From Spirochaetales bacterium (lineage in GTDB: Bacteria; Spirochaetota; Spirochaetia; JAGLYY01), in assembly GCA_023131935.1 (NCBI GenBank), contig JAGLYY010000352.1:1-5784 (forward strand): a DNA stretch of 5,784 nt, given 5' to 3'. Position 1 is the first letter of the stretch. Every line of letters begins with the position of its first letter. Positions 1 to 5,784 of this stretch are shown in pieces. The position numbers were made by a program, and so were the translations under genes. The notes below the pieces were generated by a model that had not been told where the DNA came from, did no database searches, and saw only the letters and a program-made list of their open reading frames with translations.

Positions 1-995
1 AAATCAATATCAACAAGAGCGGTAAGCTTTTTCATGGATATATCCTGTCTCTCCACGAATGAATTAACCAGATTGTTGTTATTCTCAGGACCACCGTCTG
101 TAATAAGTTCAATATTGGAATTACCATCCGAATGAATATGTTCATAATAAGATTCTTTAAGCATCTCAAAAGTAGTCTGTGCCCGTAGTTCAAGACTCAC
201 CCGGTAGTTCAGGATATATCTGGAGAAATTGTCCATAAGAATATGGATGTACGCTTTTACATTATCCATTGTTTTAAAGACGGTAACATCCATGTGCCAG
301 ATTTTATTGGTTTCAGCAGCACGTATGCCTGTTTTTTTGTCTTTTCTTCTGTTTCTGGCCGTTGATCGTGTAATGCCAAGAATACCAGCATATTTATACC
401 AAGTGGAAACACAGGCTGAAAGGGTATTGTTCTTAAGAGCATAATAGGCCAGGGAGGTAATTGACCAGCTCGAATAAGCCGGGTCGGTTAATAGAGACTT
501 CATCTTCGTAACTTCCTTTTTTGAAAGCTGATTGGGCCATAAACGCATGCATTTATGAATAGGGGAATCGATGCACTTATGTTTGATTTCGTTTGACCAG
601 GAATGGTATTTGTATGAGGTAATACCGAAGAAGCGAAGGACCTTGCCCTGGCCGAGAGTATCTTTCACACGATTGACAGCCGTAATAATCATGGCTTTCA
701 TTTGAAGTTTTGATAGAGAAGACTGTTGAAGGCGGCTAAGGATAGAGATTTTTACATCACGAATGCGCAGGGCAGCTGTGAATAATTTTATTGCCGTCTT
801 GCTTTGTAAGAATTCTTTCATGATTGTGATATTCTCTGTAAAATCCTGATTTTCTTTATAACCTAGAAGAGATGAGAAATCGGTGTTTCTGAAACGGTTA
901 AGAGAAGATTTCGGAATAGTTCGTTTAAGTTCGTTCGGCAAGATATCTAACGAAGCCGCGATTTTAATATTTGAATGGTAAGAGTTGTATGCCAT
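1..995 (-). CDS. DDE (integrase-core) transposase of an insertion sequence, C-terminus cut by window edge
   Basis: The minus-strand frame is open from an ATG at 993-995 to the window edge, giving 331 residues with no stop or frameshift; an in-frame TAG at 1047-1049 bounds it upstream. Residues about 110-135 (with the run GKVLRFFGITSYKYHSW) look like the helix-turn-helix DNA-binding part seen in IS3/IS481-type transposases. The retroviral-integrase core begins near residue 230: IWHMDVTVF supplies the first catalytic Asp (D236), and LITDGGPENN supplies the second (D300). The third acidic residue, Glu, should lie about 35 residues on, beyond base 1. The enzyme would cut and join the ends of its own element. 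The roughly 230 residues before the first Asp are longer than in a typical IS3 OrfB, so I do not assign a family. An AGGG at 1007-1010 is a weak ribosome site, 11 nt from the ATG. The gene looks A+T-richer than the secretion genes, consistent with acquisition. Whether the element is intact cannot be judged here. Confidence 0.88.
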   Translation of the reverse strand, partial: MAYNSYHSNIKIAASLDILPNELKRTIPKSSLNRFRNTDFSSLLGYKENQDFTENITIMKEFLQSKTAIKLFTAALRIRDVKISILSRLQQSSLSKLQMKAMIITAVNRVKDTLGQGKVLRFFGITSYKYHSWSNEIKHKCIDSPIHKCMRLWPNQLSKKEVTKMKSLLTDPAYSSWSITSLAYYALKNNTLSACVSTWYKYAGILGITRSTARNRRKDKKTGIRAAETNKIWHMDVTVFKTMDNVKAYIHILMDNFSRYILNYRVSLELRAQTTFEMLKESYYEHIHSDGNSNIELITDGGPENNNNLVNSFVERQDISMKKLTALVDID

Positions 996-1028
996 AAGAT
1001 GAAAGACCCTTGATGTGGATTTTAAAAA

Positions 1029-1044
1029 GATTATTACAGTAATC
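1029..1044. repeat. Short palindrome upstream of the transposase start
   Basis: ATTAC-A-GTAAT (1033-1043) is a perfect 5-bp inverted repeat around one central base. An alternative pairing is GATTA (1029-1033) with TAATC (1040-1044). It sits about 40 bp upstream of the transposase ATG, downstream of the candidate -10. It could be an operator or transposase-binding site, or chance in A+T-rich DNA. Confidence 0.25.
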
Positions 1045-1058
1045 AGCTATCCCTGAAA

Positions 1059-1087
1059 TAGATAGATGAAGATGGGATAAGAGTCAA
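1059..1087 (-). promoter_or_regulatory. Candidate promoter for the transposase
   Basis: On the minus strand, TTGACT (1082-1087) is a good match to a sigma-70 -35 box. It is followed after 17 nt by TATCTA (1059-1064), a poor -10 box matching only three of six consensus bases. The pair lies about 65 nt upstream of the transposase ATG. This is a pattern match only; weak transposase promoters are common. Confidence 0.25.
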
Positions 1088-1124
1088 GAACGATGAAATT
1101 GAAAAGCAAGAGAAAGAAAATAGG

Positions 1125-1152
1125 ATCAGAGGGATGTATCCCTCCCTCTGAT
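1125..1152. repeat. 10-bp perfect inverted repeat (hairpin)
   Basis: ATCAGAGGGA (1125-1134) pairs perfectly with TCCCTCTGAT (1143-1152) across an 8-nt loop. An alternative inner pairing is AGGGA with TCCCT around TGTA. On the plus strand no T-run follows. On the minus strand the sequence after the stem (CCTATTTTCTTTCTC) is pyrimidine-rich, so a weak terminator for minus-strand transcription is possible. Other options are part of a dispersed repeat or a regulatory RNA stem. Confidence 0.5.
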
Positions 1153-1520
1153 GAGCAAACCACTTCCATGCAAGCTCCCCTTTGCAGTAGAACGGATAGA
1201 CTTTCTGCCTTTCAAATGGAACCGCGAAGCGACTTGCCTTGGTCTTTAAACCGAAGAGAAGGGCGGTACAATGAAAAAACCAGGAGGAAATAGGCTGCAA
1301 AAAGAAGAAAAACCCTTTACCAGAAATGAAACCATTACGATTGCATGAAAAGCTATCAGGAGCTAACATCGTGTCCCATCGGCGTGACCCCATACCTTCG
1401 CTCTATTTACCCGTTGTTCTAAATAACTTTCTTCATCAATTATTCCCGGTTAGAATCTTTTAAGCAGCCCGGCAAGTCCGCGTACATATAGAAAAAAACA
1501 GATAATACAGGGAAAACCAC

Positions 1521-1549
1521 TTTTCTTTATTGGAATTATTCGTTATAAT
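1521..1549 (+). promoter_or_regulatory. Candidate promoter of the secretion operon
   Basis: A perfect sigma-70 -10 box, TATAAT, lies at 1544-1549 in an A+T-rich stretch. The best-spaced -35 (17 nt) is TTTTCT at 1521-1526, which matches only three of six consensus bases, so an activator might be needed. Initiation would fall near 1556 and leave a leader of about 55 nt before the first gene. It is the only good -10 found close upstream of the operon. Confidence 0.4.
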
Positions 1550-1610
1550 GCATAGATTCTAAATTTTATCACTATATAAGACCTTCAATGCGGAAACGAT
1601 CGGTTGAAAA

Positions 1611-2096
1611 ATGATTTCAATAGATGTCCTTAACAGAATACTTCTCCTCCTGTTTGTAGTTCCGTCGGCGCATATCTGCTGGGTAGATCTGAAACGGAGG
1701 AGAATACCCAATCTTTCGGTAGCCGCGGGAGTGTTGTTACTCATAGCGGGAAGAATGCTGTTCCCCCGGCCGCGGTGGGACATAACGGTGGTCCTTGAAG
1801 TGTTGGCCTCTTTCGCTCTTTTTTACCTGATACGATTATTTACTCGAAATCGCCTGGGTACCGGGGATGTTAAATACTCAGCAATGATAGCGGCGTTTAT
1901 CGGTTTTCCCGTATGGTTCGCGGCTATTCTGTTTTCATCAATAGCAGGCCTGCTTGTCGGTTTTTTCCTCATACTGATGAAGAAAATCAACACTGAAACA
2001 AAGATGCCTTTCGCCCCGTTTCTCGCGTTTGGGGCGCTTACAGCTTTTTTTATAAGGGACCATGTGATGAAAGTATTTTCGGGGTTTCTTGTATGA
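1611..2096 (+). CDS. Prepilin peptidase (A24 family), peptidase domain only
   Basis: This 161-residue polytopic membrane protein carries both catalytic aspartates of the A24 aspartic peptidases. The first is D26 in WVDLKRRRIPN; the second is D86 in the GTGDVKY signature (GxGD, residues 83-86). About six hydrophobic segments are visible, roughly at 6-24, 35-51, 58-77, 90-105, 106-123 and 133-149, with the family-typical MPFAPFLAFG near the end. It would cleave the leader of prepilins or pseudopilins at the cytoplasmic face of the inner membrane. The N-terminal zinc-binding/N-methyltransferase part of classical GspO/PilD (usually 220-290 residues) is absent, so the size resembles CpaA/TadV-type enzymes. 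The start is well bounded: an in-frame TGA lies at 1605-1607, so the ATG at 1611 is the first possible one, although no strong ribosome site precedes it. The stop overlaps the next gene's start by 4 nt (ATGA), which implies translational coupling. No gene symbol is given because a gspO-like or cpaA-like role cannot be separated. Confidence 0.85.
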   Translation: MISIDVLNRILLLLFVVPSAHICWVDLKRRRIPNLSVAAGVLLLIAGRMLFPRPRWDITVVLEVLASFALFYLIRLFTRNRLGTGDVKYSAMIAAFIGFPVWFAAILFSSIAGLLVGFFLILMKKINTETKMPFAPFLAFGALTAFFIRDHVMKVFSGFLV

Positions 2097-4255
2097 AGAA
2101 ACTTATTCTCTTCTTCTTTACCCTTGTTGTTGTGCTTCCCGGGTTTGGTCAGCAGATCCGTGAAATGGAGTTCGTCAATCAATCTATTGTTGATATTCTC
2201 TTCACCATTGCCCAAACCACCGGGACCTCCATTGTTCCCGACGATTCCGTTACCGGTAACGCGTCTTACTATTTTACCGATACCGAGCTGGAGACTGCTC
2301 TCGATAATTTCCTGACAACCTATAACCTCGTTTTCTGGGAAAGAGATGGTGTGTACTATGTTTCGAAAGTACTGGTGACCTATGACGCTGAAAAAGAGAT
2401 GGTAACGGTCCACGCCAGGGATGTCGAGCCGCAAACCATAATAGAACGATTATCAAAGGAGATTCATCAAACAATTCTGTTTGATAGTCTCCCCAGAGAA
2501 AGAATTACCATCCATTCCATTGACCTTCCCGTTCAGAAAGTCCTTGAAATCATCATGCTCAGATTCAGTGATTATTTGGTGGAGACTTTTGAGGATTACT
2601 ATTATGTGAAACGGCATGACAGGCAGGCGGGGCAAACCTCTTCATCACGGGGAAGCAATATTACCCGCGAAGGTGATTCTTATTCCCTCGTTACCGGTTC
2701 CATCCGTCTTTCCGAAGCTATCAGGCAGCTGTTTGAGGATTCCGGCCGGGAATATTCTCTCATGAAGAGGGGCGACTCAATTCTTGAACATATCAGTTTT
2801 CAGAACAAGGGGTTTGACGAACTGCTCCGTCTGCTTCTGGAGCAGGCCGAAGGTGATTTCACCGTCAGGGATGACATCTACTATATCTTTGATCTTTCAC
2901 GGAATGACATCCTTAAGAAACTGGACGATGTACACTATATCAGGCTGCGGAATGTACCGGTTGAGCTTATGCCGTCATTGTTCCCGGCGGGGCTCGCGAA
3001 TACCTCGGTATTCAAGATCGATAAGGGAAATAACGCGATCATTCTTTCAGGATCTTTTGAAGAAATCGCTCCGGTGAAAGATTACATTTTAAAAATTGAC
3101 GCGGAATACAGCCGCAAGGAAACGAGACGGCTCGATCTGGCTTTTCTCACGGTAGATGAATTGATCTCTCTACTCCCCTCCAGGCTGAAAAATATTCCTA
3201 TCACCCGTATCAGGGATTCCCGTTCCTTTATCGTTGAAGCGGGGAAAGGGCAGTTTGATGATTTCACATTCTTTGTGACGCTCGCGGACAGGTTTGATGA
3301 GGGAACGGCAGTCTTTCTGAAATACATCAGGGATGAAGATTTATTGAAAAACCTTCCCCCTTCAATAAAGGAATCAGACATACGGACCACCTCGGATCCT
3401 AACATGGTTTTTTTCTTAGGCTCCGAAGAAATGTTTTCTCTTTTTCAAAAAGAGCTTGAATTGATTGACAAACCAATTCCCCAAATCCGTTATCAACTGC
3501 TTGTTGTCCAGTATCAGGAAAGCAAGAACCGGAACTGGAGTTTTTCAGCGGAAAATGAGGTCCTGGGAGAAGATTCCTCGAACCTGTTTCTTGGTGTTAT
3601 CGGAAATCTTTTAAATCTGAATTTTGATATTGTTTCTACCTTCGGGTATCAATTCGCGGTGAACCTCAATCTGAACCTCGGCGATTCGAAAGCCCGAATT
3701 CTCGCCGACACAACCTTAAACGGTCTTTCTGGACAGGATATCTCTTTTCAGAACACCAATACTTACCGGTACCGCGACATGGAAATCGACCCTGACACGG
3801 GAGATCTAAAATCAACCGGAATAACCAGGGAGATCACCTCCGGTCTCTTTATTAAAATAAACGGATGGGTCTCCGGTGACGGTATGATAACCATGGATGT
3901 ACAATCGACCGTTTCGAAACGGGGGGCGGATGTTTCGACAAGCGGCGTAAATCCTCCTCCAACTTCAGAGAAGGTGATAAATACCCATGTCAGGACCCCT
4001 TCCGGCAAGCCGGTAATAATCGGCGGTCTGCTTCAACAGGATAAGGATATCGTTGTACAGAAGGTCCCGATTTTGGGTGATATTCCTCTTTTAGGATTCT
4101 TGTTTCGAAGCGAGAAAGAAACGTATGAGAATACCGAACTCGTTATTTACATTGTCCCCCATATTGAGTATCCGGATATCCAGGTAATGGCGGTACCGGA
4201 AATCCTCAAGGATTATTACAAAACCTTTGTTCAGGGAATGGACTTATGGAATTAG
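2093..4255 (+). CDS. gspD: Type II secretion outer-membrane secretin GspD (secretin/PilQ superfamily)
   Basis: This 720-residue protein starts with a Sec signal peptide (MKKLILFFFTLVVVLPGFG, cleavage probably near residue 19-20; no lipobox Cys). The C-terminal secretin domain spans about 461-692. It contains TPSGKPVIIGGLL (635-647) and VPILGDIPLLGFLFR (658-672), the most conserved secretin signature, then ELVIYIVPHI. It would oligomerise into the outer-membrane channel for folded substrates. The periplasmic part appears to hold three STN/N0-like modules (about 24-97, 101-174, 196-268), with a Ser-rich linker at 178-190. Three secretin_N/KH-like modules follow (about 278-336, 345-401, 404-460). 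Only about 28 residues follow the barrel, so no pilotin-binding S-domain of usual length is evident. GGGG at 2081-2084, 8 nt before the ATG, is a good ribosome site. The gene overlaps the peptidase by 4 nt and gspE by 10 nt. A type IV pilus PilQ is the alternative; the gspE-like partner and gene order favour type II secretion. Confidence 0.88.
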   Translation: MKKLILFFFTLVVVLPGFGQQIREMEFVNQSIVDILFTIAQTTGTSIVPDDSVTGNASYYFTDTELETALDNFLTTYNLVFWERDGVYYVSKVLVTYDAEKEMVTVHARDVEPQTIIERLSKEIHQTILFDSLPRERITIHSIDLPVQKVLEIIMLRFSDYLVETFEDYYYVKRHDRQAGQTSSSRGSNITREGDSYSLVTGSIRLSEAIRQLFEDSGREYSLMKRGDSILEHISFQNKGFDELLRLLLEQAEGDFTVRDDIYYIFDLSRNDILKKLDDVHYIRLRNVPVELMPSLFPAGLANTSVFKIDKGNNAIILSGSFEEIAPVKDYILKIDAEYSRKETRRLDLAFLTVDELISLLPSRLKNIPITRIRDSRSFIVEAGKGQFDDFTFFVTLADRFDEGTAVFLKYIRDEDLLKNLPPSIKESDIRTTSDPNMVFFLGSEEMFSLFQKELELIDKPIPQIRYQLLVVQYQESKNRNWSFSAENEVLGEDSSNLFLGVIGNLLNLNFDIVSTFGYQFAVNLNLNLGDSKARILADTTLNGLSGQDISFQNTNTYRYRDMEIDPDTGDLKSTGITREITSGLFIKINGWVSGDGMITMDVQSTVSKRGADVSTSGVNPPPTSEKVINTHVRTPSGKPVIIGGLLQQDKDIVVQKVPILGDIPLLGFLFRSEKETYENTELVIYIVPHIEYPDIQVMAVPEILKDYYKTFVQGMDLWN

Positions 4256-5736
4256 AACGGGAGCTCGTACAGGTTTCCCTTTCAGAATTCATTCCGCTGC
4301 CGGAGGGAAGCTCTCAGTACAGCCTGGAATACATAGAAAACCACTCTGCCATTGTCATGCAGGTGACCGGAGATACGGTAGTTATCGGTGTGTGTGACCC
4401 GAATGATTTTGAACTGCGGGAATTGCTTGCTCATTTCCACGATTCGAAGGTGCATTTTGTTCTCATCGATAAAACGGAGCTGTCCGAATACCTCGGAAAA
4501 CAGCACGCGGACCTTCATAAGGGTGATCTCGGAAAGGAGGGAGCGCGGCAGGACAAACTGTTCCTTGACAGGATCGCGAACGACGCTCCGGTTATCAATT
4601 TTGTTAACAGCACCATGATCGAAGCGATACGGCGTAATGCGTCGGACATCCACATTGAAGCATTTTCCGGGGAGGTAAAGGTCCGTTACCGCATTGACGG
4701 GGTATTGCAAACGGTAAACACCATAGAAAATGAGATGTTTCCCGCGATAACATCCCGGTTAAAGATCATGGCGAACCTCAACATCATGGAACGGCGATTG
4801 CCCCAGGATGGAAGAATTTCGGTCCATCTCGGTGGTGAGCCGCTGGATGTCCGGGTTTCGATTGTTCCGACAGCAAGCGGTGAATCCATTGTACTCCGTT
4901 TATTCAACCAACTTTCCGCTCCCCTCTCTTTGGAAGAGCTTGGCCTGGATGAGGAAAGTGTAGGTGCCCTTCGGCGTTTCCTGAAGATTCCCCATGGTTT
5001 GATTTTAGCCACAGGACCAACGGGAAGCGGTAAAACTACCACTCTAAACGCAATGCTTCGGGAGATGGACTTTGAGAGACTGAAGATTATCACTATCGAA
5101 GATCCGATAGAATATGTCATGGATGGTATTGATCAGATACAAACCAACGAAGCGATCGGTCTGACCTTTGATTCCTTGCTCAGGCGTATTCTCAGGCAGG
5201 ACCCGAATGTGATTATGGTTGGGGAGATCCGGGACGCGCAAACCGCGGAGCTGTCGATGCGGGCGGCCCTGACGGGGCACCTTGTTATTTCAACCCTCCA
5301 TACCAATGACGCGTTATCGGTCATTTACAGATTACGGGACATGGGAGTCGAGCCATATCTTATCGCAGCGGTTTTGAAAGCCGCGATGGCCCAGCGGCTT
5401 GTGCGAAGGCTCTGTCCTGAATGCGGGCGTCCGGTAAAACTTTCAAAGAATGAACGAACCCTTTTTGAATCTAATGGTGTACACACTGCCCAAAGATGGG
5501 TGAGCACCGGTTGTGAAAAATGTAATGGGACCGGGTATAAAGGAAGATTGCTGATTCATGAGTTTTTTCAGGGAGATGAAGAAGTTGAGAACCACATCGT
5601 CGCGGATTCAAAGCGTTCGGAGATCGAAGACTACCTGCGGAGTGCGGGAATGCGTACGATGAGGCAGGATGGGCTTGCAAAGGCGGCACGCGGTTTGACA
5701 ACCATCGAAGAATTGGAAACGGCATTAACCATCTGA
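4246..5736 (+). CDS. gspE: Type II secretion assembly ATPase GspE
   Basis: This 496-residue cytoplasmic AAA-like ATPase would power pseudopilus assembly at the inner membrane. An N-terminal MshEN/GspE-N-like part covers about 1-95. The second N domain contains NASDIHIE (131-138) and VRYRIDGVLQ (146-155). The nucleotide-binding domain shows Walker A GPTGSGKT (257-264), the Asp box ITIEDPIEY (282-290), Walker B VIMVGEIRD with E327, and the His box TGHLVISTLHTNDA (343-356). A zinc-type tetracysteine follows: C390 and C393 (CPEC), C423 and C426 (CEKC). All key residues are present. The length is close to T2SS GspE (about 490-505) and shorter than PilB (about 560), which favours type II secretion. 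AGGGA at 4233-4237, 8 nt before the ATG, is a good ribosome site. The start lies inside the end of gspD (10-nt overlap), consistent with coupled translation. A type IV pilus ATPase cannot be excluded without the downstream genes. Confidence 0.92.
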   Translation: MELERELVQVSLSEFIPLPEGSSQYSLEYIENHSAIVMQVTGDTVVIGVCDPNDFELRELLAHFHDSKVHFVLIDKTELSEYLGKQHADLHKGDLGKEGARQDKLFLDRIANDAPVINFVNSTMIEAIRRNASDIHIEAFSGEVKVRYRIDGVLQTVNTIENEMFPAITSRLKIMANLNIMERRLPQDGRISVHLGGEPLDVRVSIVPTASGESIVLRLFNQLSAPLSLEELGLDEESVGALRRFLKIPHGLILATGPTGSGKTTTLNAMLREMDFERLKIITIEDPIEYVMDGIDQIQTNEAIGLTFDSLLRRILRQDPNVIMVGEIRDAQTAELSMRAALTGHLVISTLHTNDALSVIYRLRDMGVEPYLIAAVLKAAMAQRLVRRLCPECGRPVKLSKNERTLFESNGVHTAQRWVSTGCEKCNGTGYKGRLLIHEFFQGDEEVENHIVADSKRSEIEDYLRSAGMRTMRQDGLAKAARGLTTIEELETALTI

Positions 5737-5784
5737 TGAATAAAGCAATTTTCATTTTGACATGGATTATGATACAGCCGGATA
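5736..5784 (+). CDS. Start of next operon gene (partial, unidentified)
   Basis: The gspE stop and a new ATG share a base (TGATG, 5734-5738), a classic coupling junction. The frame from this ATG is open to the window end and begins MNKAIFILTWIMIQPD, a hydrophobic start that could be a signal or membrane segment. The nearest ribosome-like GGAA (5715-5718) is 17 nt away, so coupling would have to provide initiation. A second candidate start is the ATG at 5762 in another frame (MDYDTAG), which loosely recalls the beginning of GspF-type proteins. Position after gspE makes gspF the leading expectation, but 16 residues cannot identify the product. Confidence 0.45.
   Translation, partial: MNKAIFILTWIMIQPD

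Larger units (their letters stand above)
996..1610. other. Non-coding region between the insertion sequence and the secretion operon
   Basis: No convincing gene is seen in these 615 bases. A minus-strand open frame of 116 codons (1043-1393) and a plus-strand frame of 66 codons (1093-1293) overlap each other, have no recognisable domain or good ribosome site, and are probably chance. In a third frame, 1151-1348 reads as 32 codons, a TAA at 1247-1249, then 32 more codons to a TGA. Its second half has an ATG at 1271 preceded by AGGGCGG (1259-1265), which could be a decayed or very short gene. The insertion-sequence terminus on this side must lie in or near this stretch, but it cannot be fixed without the other end. 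The two candidate promoters and the inverted repeats listed separately are the only other signals found. Confidence 0.6.

Noticed and set aside
257..442. Short minus-strand frame of 61 codons within the transposase region
   Set aside because: It is out of frame with the 331-codon transposase, which has catalytic motifs across the same stretch.
1043..1393. Minus-strand open frame of 116 codons in the intergenic region
   Set aside because: It has no recognisable domain, an unusual Phe/Ser-rich composition and no clear ribosome site, and it covers the inverted repeat. Overlapping open frames exist on the other strand.
1823..2434. Minus-strand open frame of 203 codons
   Set aside because: It lies antisense to the prepilin peptidase and gspD, both of which have strong family motifs, so it is a shadow of real coding sequence.
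4533..4540. Perfect ribosome-site-like AAAGGAGG inside gspE
   Set aside because: No ATG, GTG or TTG lies at a suitable distance downstream. It encodes residues 97-99 of GspE in a linker, so it is probably chance.
4686..5120. Minus-strand open frame of 144 codons
   Set aside because: It is antisense to the conserved GspE core and is a by-product of that gene's codon use.

Overview
The window has two unrelated parts: the 5' portion of an insertion-sequence transposase on the minus strand, and the start of a type II secretion (T2SS) operon on the plus strand. The genome is a diderm bacterium, because it encodes an outer-membrane secretin. The style of the GspE and GspD proteins and the moderate G+C suggest a free-living spirochaete, but that assignment rests on impression and not on a marker gene.

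Region 1-995 (minus strand) is one uninterrupted reading frame that leaves the window at base 1. It encodes the first 331 residues of a DDE/retroviral-integrase-fold transposase. The first two catalytic aspartates are visible; the final glutamate and C-terminus lie outside. Region 996-1610 is a 615-bp non-coding stretch between the divergent transposase and the secretion operon. It holds weak candidate promoters for both sides, a 10-bp perfect inverted repeat, and a possible decayed small reading frame.

Region 1611-5784 (plus strand) is a tightly packed operon. It runs from a short membrane prepilin peptidase of the A24 type, to a 720-residue secretin (gspD), to the assembly ATPase (gspE), then to the first bases of another gene. 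The junctions are a 4-nt ATGA overlap, a 10-nt overlap and a 1-nt TGATG overlap, so translation is probably coupled throughout. In the expected system the peptidase matures pseudopilins, the GspE ATPase drives their assembly from the cytoplasmic side of the inner membrane, and the secretin forms the outer-membrane exit channel. The pseudopilin genes and gspF are presumably downstream, outside the window.

The most unusual feature is the secretin's periplasmic part, which reads as three tandem N0/STN-like modules followed by three N1-like modules before the barrel domain. No wholly new system is evident.
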